In this document: in pieces, positions 43,890-52,945 of the stretch
Numbering within the stretch: position 1 is the first letter of the stretch
Layout of the letters: each line of letters starts with the position of its first letter
DNA from: Winogradskyella haliclonae
GTDB taxonomy: Bacteria; Bacteroidota; Bacteroidia; Flavobacteriales; Flavobacteriaceae
DNA length: 64,000 bases
Direction of reading: 5' to 3'
Assembly: GCF_014635865.1 (NCBI RefSeq)
Contig: NZ_BMDQ01000002.1
Span: 124,001 to 188,000 of the forward strand
The notes under the pieces: generated by a model
What the model saw: the letters and a program-made list of their open reading frames with translations, nothing else
Told to the model about the DNA's origin: nothing
The model's database searches: none
Position numbers and translations under genes: made by a program

Positions 43890-46800
43890 ATGAAACATTT
43901 AGTTCTTAAGAGAAAAAAGCTATGGAAACTATTGCTATATGTAGGCATTATACCCCTGTTGGTTTTAAGTGTAGTGTTTGTGTACATCTACGCAAGACAA
44001 GATGTTATCCTTCAAAATCAAATATCTAAATTAAATACTGAACATGCGGCGCTTATAAAGGTTGGGGAAAGCCGTATATCGCTATTTAAGAATTTCCCTT
44101 ATGTTTCTATTAAAGTTAATGATTTAGAGATTTATGAAACAAAGGCAATTGATGCACCAGTTATTACACGTTTAGACAATATCTATATTGGTTTTAATCT
44201 ATGGGATATACTAAACAAAAAATATGATGTAAAATCGATTTTGTTGGAAGACGGTTTTTTCAATTTTGTTCTACATAAAGACGGCTCAAATAACATAGAA
44301 AATGCTTTAAGAACAGGTTCAGAAATTTCAAAAAGTGAGTCTACTGCTGATATCCATCTCGAAAAAATTAAAATTCGAAATTTAGATGTACATAAATTGG
44401 ATGAGTCTAATAATCTAGATATTGAAACTCTTATTTATTGGGGAAATGGTGGATTTAAAACAAAGAATGATAAAATAGAAGCTCACGTAGATTCAGAGTT
44501 TGAACTTAATATAATAAAGGATTCTGACACGACTTACATAAAGCATAAGCATTTCGAGTTTGATACAGATTTAAGTTTTAATCAAACCTCAGGGATGCTA
44601 AGTTTACAACCTACCACAGTAGTTATGGAGCATGCGGATTTTGAGTTAGAAGGCACATTAGATACTAAAAATGATATGGATTTAGACCTTTCTATTAAAG
44701 GAAAGAAGTCAAATTTTGATATGTTAATAGCGTTTGCACCTCATGAACTTATTCCAGTACTAGAAACTTATAATAACGCAGGCAATATTTACTTTAATAG
44801 TGTTGTAAAAGGTCCTTTATCTAATAATCAAATGCCTTTTATAGATGCAAATTTCGGAACAGACAAAGCGTATTTAGAGAATACTCAGAAAAAGCGGCGA
44901 ATTAGTGATTTAGGATTTAAAGGACATTTTACCAATGGGAAAGGTCGTGACTTAAAAAGCATGGAGTTTTCATTAACTAATATGAATGCCAAGCTTGAAA
45001 GAGGAAACTTCACAGGGAATTTAATAGTAAAGAATTTTGAACATCCGGACATTGATGCGCAACTCGATGTTGATTTTAATATAAACTTTGTTGCTGAGTT
45101 TTTTAACATTCAAAGTATTAAAAACACTTCTGGTAATATATCGTTAAAGATGAATTTCCACGATATTATAGACTTTAATCAACCAGAGCTCGCACTAAAC
45201 AACTTAAATCAAGCCTATTTTAGTGAATTAAAAATTAAAGACTTAAGCATAGTGTCAGATGATTTTCCTGTACCACTTGAGCAATTAAACACCCATGTAA
45301 TTATAAATGGCAAAGATGCTCTAATAGAAAACTTTGATATGCTTCTAGGTAAATCAGATGTGTCGATTAAAGGGTCTCTTTCTAATTTCCCCTCAGTTAT
45401 TCATCATACCTCTGATTCTATTAATGCGCATTTAGATATTACCTCGAATTTGATTGATATAGCAGAGTTGACCAAATATTCTAAAGCTGATACTACAGGC
45501 ATGAATGAGCAACTAAAAAATCTCAAAGCAGGATTGTCCTTTAAAGCTTTAGCAAAAGACTTTACAGAATTTAACTATTTGCCAAAAGGTGAATTCTTTA
45601 TTGATAGCCTTTATGCAGAATTAGAGCATTATCCACATAACTTTCATGATTTTCATGCCGATGTCCTAATTGATGAAAATGACATGAAAATTGTAGATTT
45701 TACAGGATATATTGATGACTCAGATTTTCATCTTAATGGTCTGGTACATAATTATGGGTTTTGGTTTAAGGAGACTTTAGATGGCGATGTCAATCTAGAC
45801 TTATCATTGACTTCAGACGTCTTAAGACTTGAAGATATATTCACGTATAAAGGTGAGAATTATGTGCCTGAAGAGTATCGACATGAAATGTTTAAAAATC
45901 TTGATTTGCATCTCAATTCTTCTATGCATTATAAAGCATCTCGTTTACAATCCATAGATTTAGATATCGACAAGATTAACACCAAAATGCTGTTACATCC
46001 TAATACATTTGAAGATTTTAGTGGTCATTTTCATTATGAGAACGACCAACTTGTTGTTAATGATTTTAATGGTAAAATTGGTAGTACCAATTTTGACATG
46101 GATTTAGACTTTCATCTAGGAAAAGATGCTGAAAAAAATAAAAGCAATTCACTTAAGCTAAAATCTAACTATATTGATTTTGATGCGCTTTTTAAATTTA
46201 ACCCTGAGCCACCAAACAAAGTAGCATTAGAAAATGAATTTGAAGATGTAAAATCTCATGCTGAAGCATTCAATATATATGAGTTGCCATTTACGGATAT
46301 AGTATTAGACGTCGATATTAAACGTTTGAAGTATCATAGAATTGATTTAAAAAATATTGATGGTAAATTACGTATGACCCAAAATCATTTTATCTATATA
46401 GATACATTAAATGTTGATTCTGCAGGTGGTAATTTTAAGCTTTCTGGTTATTTCAATGGTAGTGACCCAAAGCATATTTATTTTAAACCTAACCTAAGTA
46501 TGCAAAATGTGGATATTGATAGGCTTGCTTATAAGTTTGAAAACTTTGGGCAAGACCATGTATTATCTGAGAATCTACACGGCAAATTAACATCAAAAAT
46601 TACAGGTAATGTAAGATTATATCCGGATATGGTGCCGGATCTTGATCAATCTGAAATACATATGAATGTTAAGGTCCTAGAGGGAAGACTCGAGAATTAT
46701 GAACCAATGTCCATGCTTTCTGATTATATAGGAGATAAAAACCTTAAAAAGATAAGATTTGATACACTTCAAAATAAAATTGACATCGATAATGGTAAGG

Positions 46801-47090
46801 TTGTTATTCCGAGTATGACTATTGAATCTACCATAGGACATATAGAGTTTTCTGGTACTCACGATAGTAATCATAATATTGAATACTATTTAAGAATACC
46901 TTGGAAGACAGTAAAAAAAGCGTCTCTGTACAAAATCTTCGGAAACAAGAAAAAAGCAGATTCTATTTATGGCGAAGAGGATATCGTAAAAGTAGATAAA
47001 ACCAAAAGAACACGTTATTTAAACTTAAAAATTATAGGCACAATGGATGACTATAATATATCTTTGGGAAAGAAAAAGAATAAAAAATAA
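43890..47090 (+). CDS. AsmA-like large envelope protein
   Basis: 1066 aa with one N-terminal membrane helix (about residues 13-34) and the rest in the periplasm. The first domain begins like AsmA (LNTEHAALIKVGESRISLF, then YVSIKVNDLEIY). The remainder is a very long run of beta strands with repeated F-D-x-D and L-D-L-x-L patterns, and near the C-terminus an AsmA-like domain with TIESTIGHIEFSGTH. Proteins of the AsmA/TamB/YhdP superfamily are thought to bridge the periplasm and conduct lipids; that role is inferred. It is followed by the symporter gene after 21 bases. Confidence 0.85.
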   Translation: MKHLVLKRKKLWKLLLYVGIIPLLVLSVVFVYIYARQDVILQNQISKLNTEHAALIKVGESRISLFKNFPYVSIKVNDLEIYETKAIDAPVITRLDNIYIGFNLWDILNKKYDVKSILLEDGFFNFVLHKDGSNNIENALRTGSEISKSESTADIHLEKIKIRNLDVHKLDESNNLDIETLIYWGNGGFKTKNDKIEAHVDSEFELNIIKDSDTTYIKHKHFEFDTDLSFNQTSGMLSLQPTTVVMEHADFELEGTLDTKNDMDLDLSIKGKKSNFDMLIAFAPHELIPVLETYNNAGNIYFNSVVKGPLSNNQMPFIDANFGTDKAYLENTQKKRRISDLGFKGHFTNGKGRDLKSMEFSLTNMNAKLERGNFTGNLIVKNFEHPDIDAQLDVDFNINFVAEFFNIQSIKNTSGNISLKMNFHDIIDFNQPELALNNLNQAYFSELKIKDLSIVSDDFPVPLEQLNTHVIINGKDALIENFDMLLGKSDVSIKGSLSNFPSVIHHTSDSINAHLDITSNLIDIAELTKYSKADTTGMNEQLKNLKAGLSFKALAKDFTEFNYLPKGEFFIDSLYAELEHYPHNFHDFHADVLIDENDMKIVDFTGYIDDSDFHLNGLVHNYGFWFKETLDGDVNLDLSLTSDVLRLEDIFTYKGENYVPEEYRHEMFKNLDLHLNSSMHYKASRLQSIDLDIDKINTKMLLHPNTFEDFSGHFHYENDQLVVNDFNGKIGSTNFDMDLDFHLGKDAEKNKSNSLKLKSNYIDFDALFKFNPEPPNKVALENEFEDVKSHAEAFNIYELPFTDIVLDVDIKRLKYHRIDLKNIDGKLRMTQNHFIYIDTLNVDSAGGNFKLSGYFNGSDPKHIYFKPNLSMQNVDIDRLAYKFENFGQDHVLSENLHGKLTSKITGNVRLYPDMVPDLDQSEIHMNVKVLEGRLENYEPMSMLSDYIGDKNLKKIRFDTLQNKIDIDNGKVVIPSMTIESTIGHIEFSGTHDSNHNIEYYLRIPWKTVKKASLYKIFGNKKKADSIYGEEDIVKVDKTKRTRYLNLKIIGTMDDYNISLGKKKNKK

Positions 47091-47111
47091 AGATTTACTA
47101 TAAATTAGCAT

Positions 47112-48419
47112 ATGAAAAAACTTGCACTACACTGGAAGATTATTATTGGAATGGCTCTAGGAATAGCCTTCGGACTTGCTTTCACGACTTTTGAATCAGG
47201 TCCAGGAATTATTGCAGATTGGATTAAACCGTTTGGAACAATTTTTATTAATTCATTAAAATTAATTGCTATCCCATTAATTCTTGCGGCATTGATAAAA
47301 GGCATTTCTGATTTAAGAGATATATCTAGCTTATCTAAAATGGGTTTAAGGACAATTGTTACCTATGTAATAACTACAATAATTGCAGTTTCAATTGGAT
47401 TGTTAGTGGTGAGTACTATTCAACCAGGTAATTCTATAGAAGAAGATACTAGAAATGAGCTTATTGAAGCTTATGGAGGTGATGCAGAGGCAAAACGTGT
47501 AGCTGCACAAAATCAAAAAGAAGCAGGCCCATTACAAGCTTTAATTGACTTGGTACCAAGTAATATCGTCAACGCGGCTTCAAGTAATAGAAATATGCTA
47601 CAAGTTATTTTCTTCGCTGTATTCTTTGGTATTGCATTGATTCTAATTCCTGAAGAAAAATCAAAAACAGTAAAGAAGTTTTTTGATGGACTTAATGAAG
47701 TTATATTAAAGATGGTGGACTTAATAATGCTAGCAGCACCTTATGGTGTTTTTGCATTAATGGCAGCATTGGTAGTTGAGGCACCAAGTACAGACTTATT
47801 TGCGGCTTTGGGGATGTATGCATTATCCGTAGTAATTGGATTAGCATTAATGGTTGTTTTCTATATCACAATGGTTAAACTATTTACAAAAAAATCTCCA
47901 AGTTTCTTTTTAAATGGTATAGCACCAGCTCAATTATTAGCTTTTTCTACGAGTAGCAGTGCTGCTACATTACCTGTAACCATGGAACGAGTTACCGAGC
48001 ATCTTGGAGTAGAGGAAGAAGTATCTAGTTTTGTACTACCAATCGGAGCAACAATTAACATGGATGGTACGAGTTTGTATCAAGCCGTAGCTGCAGTCTT
48101 TATTGCGCAAGCATTTGGAATGGATCTTTCTTTTGGAACCCAATTAGGAATCATTGCTACTGCGACTTTAGCGTCTATTGGTTCGGCAGCAGTACCAGGA
48201 GCAGGGATGGTTATGTTGGTAGGTGTGTTGGGTTATGCAGGAATACCAGAAGCAGGACTAGCATTGATATTTGCTGTTGATAGGCCGTTAGATATGTGTA
48301 GAACAGTTATCAATGTAACAGGAGATGCAACAGTATCTATGCTTGTGGCTAATTCTCAAGATAAACTTCATGATCCAAAACCTAAAGAATGGGATGACCA
48401 TTATGAAGCTGTAAAATAA
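47112..48419 (+). CDS. Dicarboxylate/amino acid:cation symporter (DAACS family)
   Basis: A 435-aa inner-membrane protein with eight hydrophobic helices and two re-entrant hairpins. Family marks are the serine-rich HP1 motif FSTSSSAATLPVTME near residue 279, then the NMDGT motif in GATINMDGTSLYQ near 317 and the late DRPLDMCRTVINVTGDA near residue 397. DAACS members import glutamate, aspartate or C4-dicarboxylates with Na+ or H+. The D and R in the last motif fit an amino-acid or dicarboxylate substrate. The ATP-grasp operon starts 59 bases downstream. Confidence 0.94.
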   Translation: MKKLALHWKIIIGMALGIAFGLAFTTFESGPGIIADWIKPFGTIFINSLKLIAIPLILAALIKGISDLRDISSLSKMGLRTIVTYVITTIIAVSIGLLVVSTIQPGNSIEEDTRNELIEAYGGDAEAKRVAAQNQKEAGPLQALIDLVPSNIVNAASSNRNMLQVIFFAVFFGIALILIPEEKSKTVKKFFDGLNEVILKMVDLIMLAAPYGVFALMAALVVEAPSTDLFAALGMYALSVVIGLALMVVFYITMVKLFTKKSPSFFLNGIAPAQLLAFSTSSSAATLPVTMERVTEHLGVEEEVSSFVLPIGATINMDGTSLYQAVAAVFIAQAFGMDLSFGTQLGIIATATLASIGSAAVPGAGMVMLVGVLGYAGIPEAGLALIFAVDRPLDMCRTVINVTGDATVSMLVANSQDKLHDPKPKEWDDHYEAVK

Positions 48420-48478
48420 TTTGAGAAAACACTTAAAGTTGCTATCTTAACTTTTCATAAAAACCAACTTATAGAATT

Positions 48479-49516
48479 ATGAATGTTTGTTTTATTATGT
48501 ATCCATGGGAAAATATTGACCCAGAGAATGATACAAGTTTAGCTTTAATAAAAGAATGTGTTAAACGAGGGCATGGTGTGGCCATGTGTACGCCTGCAAA
48601 TTTAACAATACGGGATAGTGTTACTAATGCCTTTTGTAATGTGATTAGCCGTATGGACAAAGTGCCATCTACCCTTAAAGCGTTTTATAAAAAGACGACA
48701 TTACGAGAAGAAATGTTACCATTAGCTGGTTTTGATGCTATTTTCTTTAGAGCAAACCCACCATTAGATCCATTAATGCTAAACTTTTTGGATTCTGTAA
48801 AAGATGATGTTTTTATTGTGAATTCGCTCCAAGGTATGCGAGAGGCTAACAATAAACTTTACACTGCGGCATTCGGTGATGCGCATAGCAATATTATTCC
48901 AAACACTCATGTTTCTAAAAACAAGAATTATTTGATTCAGCAAATTAAAGAGTCTAAGTCCGATAAGATGATACTCAAGCCTTTAAATGGTTTTGGTGGT
49001 TCTGGTGTTATTCTTATCGAGAAATCAGCCATGAGCAATATTAACTCATTACTCGATTTTTATATCAGCGCGGGTGATGGCGAATCTAATTATGTTATTC
49101 TTCAAGATTATATAGAAGGTGCAGATAAAGGCGATGTTAGGATTTTGATGCTCAATGGCGAAGCAGTTGGGGCTATGAAACGTGTTCCAGGTGATGATGA
49201 TCATCGCTCTAACGTTTCTGCCGGAGGTTCTGTGCAAAAACATACCTTAACCAAAGAAGAAAAGGCATTATGCAAACAAATTGGGCCAAAGCTTGTAAAA
49301 GACGGCTTGTATTTTGTAGGTATAGATGTTATAGGCGGAAAACTTGTTGAAGTAAATGTGATGTCGCCTGGAGGAATAACTTATATCAACAAAGTATATA
49401 AAAATAAGCGTAAGGTTGAAGAAAAAGTTATTGACTTTTTAGAGAGTAAAGTGCTTGATAATCTCGAAGCATTTAATAGAAGAACACGTCTTCGAAAGAC
49501 AGTTGAAGACGCATAA
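48479..49516 (+). CDS. GshB-like ATP-grasp ligase
   Basis: 345 aa, soluble. The protein follows the prokaryotic glutathione synthetase layout: N-terminal Rossmann-like domain (MNVCFIMYPWENIDPENDTS, then FRANPPLDP), and ATP-grasp motifs KPLNGFGGSGVI near residue 163, LQDYIEGADKGDVRIL near 205, GDDDHRSNVSAGGS near 238 and VEVNVMSPGG near 290. ATP-grasp enzymes join a carboxylate, as acyl phosphate, to an amine. Glutathione synthesis is possible, but BshA in the same window and the neighbours (N-formylglutamate amidohydrolase, DUF1704 peptidase) suggest another peptide product. It leads a four-gene operon. Confidence 0.87.
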   Translation: MNVCFIMYPWENIDPENDTSLALIKECVKRGHGVAMCTPANLTIRDSVTNAFCNVISRMDKVPSTLKAFYKKTTLREEMLPLAGFDAIFFRANPPLDPLMLNFLDSVKDDVFIVNSLQGMREANNKLYTAAFGDAHSNIIPNTHVSKNKNYLIQQIKESKSDKMILKPLNGFGGSGVILIEKSAMSNINSLLDFYISAGDGESNYVILQDYIEGADKGDVRILMLNGEAVGAMKRVPGDDDHRSNVSAGGSVQKHTLTKEEKALCKQIGPKLVKDGLYFVGIDVIGGKLVEVNVMSPGGITYINKVYKNKRKVEEKVIDFLESKVLDNLEAFNRRTRLRKTVEDA

Positions 49517-49527
49517 ATATTGGCTTA

Positions 49528-50682
49528 ATGCTTCAAATTGAATCGCCATTAGTTTCTGTAAATTGGCTTCATAAACATATTGAGGCTGAAAACTTAGTTC
49601 TCTTAGACGCTACTATACCTAAAGTAGCTGGTAATGAATTTGAATACGGTTCTGGTTACATTCCAAGATCACAGTTTTTTGATATCAAAAAGAAATTTAG
49701 CGATGTTTCTGGTCGATTCCCAAATACTTTACCAAGTGCTGAACAGTTTCAAATTGAAGCTCAAAAACTTGGTATTAATAGGAGCAGTGCTATAGTAGTT
49801 TATGATTTACATGGTATCTATTCGAGCTCAAGGGCTTGGTGGCTATTCAAATACTTTGGTCATGATAATATAGCAGTTTTAGATGGTGGTTTACCAGAGT
49901 GGAAGAAAACCAATTATAAAACAGTTAGTGCTTATGAGGTTCCAAATTCACAAGGAAATTTTATAGCAATACCTAACGAATCATTAATTACAAACTTTAA
50001 AGGTGCAAAGTCATTTTCAAACTCTGGAGAAGCATTAATTTTTGATGCACGTTCACAAAAACGATTTTCTGGAGAAATACCAGAACCAAGAAAAGGATTG
50101 CACAGTGGAACTATTCCAAATTCAGTAAATTTGCCATATACAGAGTTACTTTATATGGGCAAATTAAAATCTCAAGAGCAATTAAAACAGCTTTTTGAGG
50201 ATTTGATTGACACACAAAAAAACCTTATTTTTAGTTGCGGTACAGGAATTACAGCGTGTAATTTAGCACTCGGCGCAACAATAGCAGGATATGAAGACTT
50301 AGTGGTTTATGATGGCTCATGGACAGAATACGGAACATTAACACATAATACTATGGAAGCGCCAAATTGGACAAGAAATGAGTTTATGGCATATGTATTA
50401 TTATATGCTGCGCATTCAGATTTTAAAGAAGATAATCATGAACGTAATATTATCATCTCAAAAGTAGACATGCAAACTTTTCAGAAAATCCATTATGAAT
50501 TCTCAAGCGATAACGATTATCAAAGCATTCAGAAAATATTGGCCTCTGTCGAAAAACACAAGTATTCCTCAGAAAATATAGACCAAATATTAGCCGATAT
50601 TAAAGGATTATTTTTCGCAGATGGCGACTATGATATTAAAGAACATTCCATGCTTTTATTTTTAAAGCGTATTTTAAAATAG
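49528..50682 (+). CDS. Two-domain sulfurtransferase (rhodanese) fused to a C-terminal TerB-like domain
   Basis: 384 aa. Residues 1-130 are an inactive rhodanese domain with VVYDLHGIYSSSRAWW. Residues about 160-270 are the active domain with FSCGTGITACN, nucleophile C237, as in mercaptopyruvate/thiosulfate sulfurtransferases. The rhodanese ends near WTEYGTL. An in-frame methionine at 276 then opens about 109 residues (RNEFMAYVLLYAAHSDFKED to FLKRILK) that look like a separate helical TerB-like acidic domain. From memory, such domains occur as stand-alone proteins in related bacteria, so this appears to be a gene fusion. It lies 11 bases after the ATP-grasp gene. Confidence 0.85.
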   Translation: MLQIESPLVSVNWLHKHIEAENLVLLDATIPKVAGNEFEYGSGYIPRSQFFDIKKKFSDVSGRFPNTLPSAEQFQIEAQKLGINRSSAIVVYDLHGIYSSSRAWWLFKYFGHDNIAVLDGGLPEWKKTNYKTVSAYEVPNSQGNFIAIPNESLITNFKGAKSFSNSGEALIFDARSQKRFSGEIPEPRKGLHSGTIPNSVNLPYTELLYMGKLKSQEQLKQLFEDLIDTQKNLIFSCGTGITACNLALGATIAGYEDLVVYDGSWTEYGTLTHNTMEAPNWTRNEFMAYVLLYAAHSDFKEDNHERNIIISKVDMQTFQKIHYEFSSDNDYQSIQKILASVEKHKYSSENIDQILADIKGLFFADGDYDIKEHSMLLFLKRILK

Positions 50683-50688
50683 AATTAC

Positions 50689-51519
50689 ATGCTTAGACTT
50701 CCTGTTTCAAAAATTATAGAAAATATTAATTCAGAAACCTGTTTTCATGCTGTATCAAATGATTACTCGTTTACCATAAAAATTGATGAATATGTCCCAT
50801 ATGCTTGTGGTGCAGTACATGATGGGCATCAATTCAGAAAAGAACTTTGGGATAATTGTTTACATACAGAATACGATCGCTGGTATGAAGAAGATCCAGA
50901 AACTAAGAATATGATTGTATCTCATCCAATTGTTATTGCGGGCTGTGATTCACGTTTTGAATACGATTTAAATAGAGCGCCAAACGAAGCAGTTTTTGAG
51001 ACTGCTTGGGGAAAACAACTATGGAAAACGCCATTGCCAAAAGCGCAAAAAGAGAAGAGTCAAGAAAAACATGCGAGCTTTTATAAAGTAGTAGAAGCTC
51101 TAATATCTAAATTAGAAGACAAATTTGGTGTATGTGTTGTTTATGATATGCATAGCTATAATTGGCAACGTTGGGACCGAGAAGTGCCAACTTGGAATTT
51201 AGGAACTTCGAATGTTGATAATGAACGATTTGGAGATTCTATTGAATCATGGCGCACTATTTTAGAATCTATTGATTTGCCAAACGGTATTATACAAACT
51301 GCAAAGATTAATGATACGTTTCAGGGCAATGGGTATTTCTTAAAATTTATTACCAATAACTTTAAAAATACATTAGTTTTGGCTACGGAAATTGCCAAAG
51401 TGTATTGCGATGAGTACAATCAGGTTATTTACCCTGAAGTAGTTGCAGCGGTAGAAAATCAACTTAGAGATTTATTACCAAAACACGCAGCAGATTTTTA
51501 CAAAACATTTTCTAATTAA
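50689..51519 (+). CDS. N-formylglutamate amidohydrolase family protein
   Basis: 276 aa of the N-formylglutamate amidohydrolase/peptidase fold (PF05013-like). Visible marks are VPYACGAVHDGHQFRKEL near residue 30 (metal histidine region), DSRFEYDLNRAPNEAV near 88, VVYDMHSYNWQR near 148 and NGYFLKFI near 215. Classical members release formate from N-formylglutamate in histidine breakdown. Here no hut genes surround it, so the substrate is probably another acyl- or peptidyl-glutamate-like amide. It starts six bases after the sulfurtransferase gene and its stop overlaps the next start (TAATG). Confidence 0.86.
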   Translation: MLRLPVSKIIENINSETCFHAVSNDYSFTIKIDEYVPYACGAVHDGHQFRKELWDNCLHTEYDRWYEEDPETKNMIVSHPIVIAGCDSRFEYDLNRAPNEAVFETAWGKQLWKTPLPKAQKEKSQEKHASFYKVVEALISKLEDKFGVCVVYDMHSYNWQRWDREVPTWNLGTSNVDNERFGDSIESWRTILESIDLPNGIIQTAKINDTFQGNGYFLKFITNNFKNTLVLATEIAKVYCDEYNQVIYPEVVAAVENQLRDLLPKHAADFYKTFSN

Positions 51520-52676
51520 TGCCAAGTATAAAGACGACACAAGAGTTTCATGAAGTTTTTGACATCGATTCTAATCTTAATAGATTAGTAAAAAACATTG
51601 AACTTCTTAATTATATAAATCCATTAAACATCTCTGCAGAAAAAAAGAAATTCTTCTCTGCTAAGTATAATTACGAACCAGAGTTTAAATATCCAAAGAT
51701 TAAATTTAATGGTTATAAACTCCATCGTCTATTTTTCTCACAACGCTTAGAGCGCATCGAAGATGAAGATATTCGCCAATTGTATGAAGACATTATTTAT
51801 GAATATTCAGGACTTATAGAGTGCATAGAGACAATAGGAAAAGGTAAAAAATTCTACTATAATAGCTTAAAAAGCTTTGGAACTCCTACAGAACGTGATA
51901 TTGAAAACGCAAAATTTATTTTACGTTTTGATGATGTTGATGAAGCAGATTTAGAGCCAATACATGATGTGTTATATGCTAGGGATTATTTTGAAAACTA
52001 TTCCAAACGCTATGATTTTAGGTATAATCTAAAGATTAGTAATAATATTTCTGCAGCTGCTATGGTACTTAATAATACGCAGACCTTAGTATTGCGAAAA
52101 AATCATAAATACAGCAATAATCAATTAAAAGTGCTTGCAAATCATGAAATAGGTGTGCACTTGGTAACAACTTTTAATGGCTTGTCGCAACCACTTAAAG
52201 TGTTTTCTAACGGTTTTCCTAACAATGTAGAGACGCAAGAAGGTTTGGCTGTTTATTCAGAATATATGAGTGGTTCTTTAACCATGTATCGATTGCGAGA
52301 ATTAGCATTTAGAGTTATAGCTGTTGATAGTTTGAGCAAAGGTTATGGTTTTTCAGATACTTTTAATTTATTAAATGGGCAATATAAACTTGAGCGCCAT
52401 AAGGCTTTTAGTATCACACAGCGTGTGCATCGAGGAGGAGGATTTACAAAAGATTTTTTGTATTTAACTGGTTTAAGAAATGTCTACCAGTATGCGAAAC
52501 AGAATAAGGATTTAGGGAAGCTTATAATGGGTAAAGTCTGTATGTCATATTTGCCAACTATTGATAAACTTATCGATTTAGGATTAGCAATACCTCCTAA
52601 GTATTACACAGATGCCTATGAGACTAATAGTAATACCAATTCTAAATTGGATTTTATTTTAGATGGTTTGAAGTAA
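51519..52676 (+). CDS. DUF1704 (QEGLA-motif) zinc metallopeptidase
   Basis: 385 aa. The zincin motif HEIGVH (HExxxH, H209/E210/H214) lies in VLANHEIGVHLVTTF, and the family motif QEGLAVYSEYM lies at residues 240-250. Such proteins are often named 'flavohemoglobin expression-modulating QEGLA motif protein'. The eukaryotic MATCAP detyrosinase, which removes C-terminal tyrosine from tubulin, carries the same domain, so a carboxypeptidase-like role is plausible. The gene is the last of the operon and overlaps the N-formylglutamate amidohydrolase stop by one base. The substrate in this organism is unknown. Confidence 0.87.
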   Translation: MPSIKTTQEFHEVFDIDSNLNRLVKNIELLNYINPLNISAEKKKFFSAKYNYEPEFKYPKIKFNGYKLHRLFFSQRLERIEDEDIRQLYEDIIYEYSGLIECIETIGKGKKFYYNSLKSFGTPTERDIENAKFILRFDDVDEADLEPIHDVLYARDYFENYSKRYDFRYNLKISNNISAAAMVLNNTQTLVLRKNHKYSNNQLKVLANHEIGVHLVTTFNGLSQPLKVFSNGFPNNVETQEGLAVYSEYMSGSLTMYRLRELAFRVIAVDSLSKGYGFSDTFNLLNGQYKLERHKAFSITQRVHRGGGFTKDFLYLTGLRNVYQYAKQNKDLGKLIMGKVCMSYLPTIDKLIDLGLAIPPKYYTDAYETNSNTNSKLDFILDGLK

Positions 52677-52945
52677 AAACCTCAAAGCTAGATTTTTCGG
52701 TCTATCATCTTCATAATGAAACTTAAATAGGGTAGACTTGCCATATTTTAAGAACTTGATTCGTTCCTAACTAACAGAAGCTAGGCTCAAGCTAACATAA
52801 TCTTGCCTTGAGGTTTAGAGTAAATTAACCAACCATCAACTTTAAACTCATTATTAAAAGTAGCTATTATACTACATATCTAAAAACGACTATGAGTAAA
52901 CAGGCCTTTTTTTAAAGTGAAATAGTATTTTGGATGAGTAAAGGC
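52677..52945. other. Gene-free gap with reading-frame remnants and a long inverted repeat
   Basis: This 269-bp gap separates the DUF1704 and DCC genes. It contains a 9-bp inverted repeat (AAACCTCAA at 52677-52685 and TTGAGGTTT at 52808-52816). The minus strand shows coding-like stretches broken by stops; see the pseudogene entry. I see no promoter box here. Confidence 0.45.
52679..52879 (-). pseudogene. Possible decayed coding fragment, minus strand
   Basis: On the minus strand, bases 52879-52787 translate as IIATFNNEFKVDGWLIYSKP and run on to a TGA. Further along, in another frame, KFLKYGKSTLFKFHYEDDRP is readable before the DUF1704 3' end is reached. The amino-acid mix looks like real protein, yet the two parts are in different frames and separated by stops. 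This fits a frameshifted, truncated gene remnant, of unknown family. Chance open reading is possible at this length, so confidence is low. Confidence 0.28.

Noticed and set aside
48479..49516. Naming the ATP-grasp gene gshB
   Set aside because: The sequence pattern fits, but neither the genomic context nor the bacillithiol pathway supports glutathione synthesis; the symbol was left empty.
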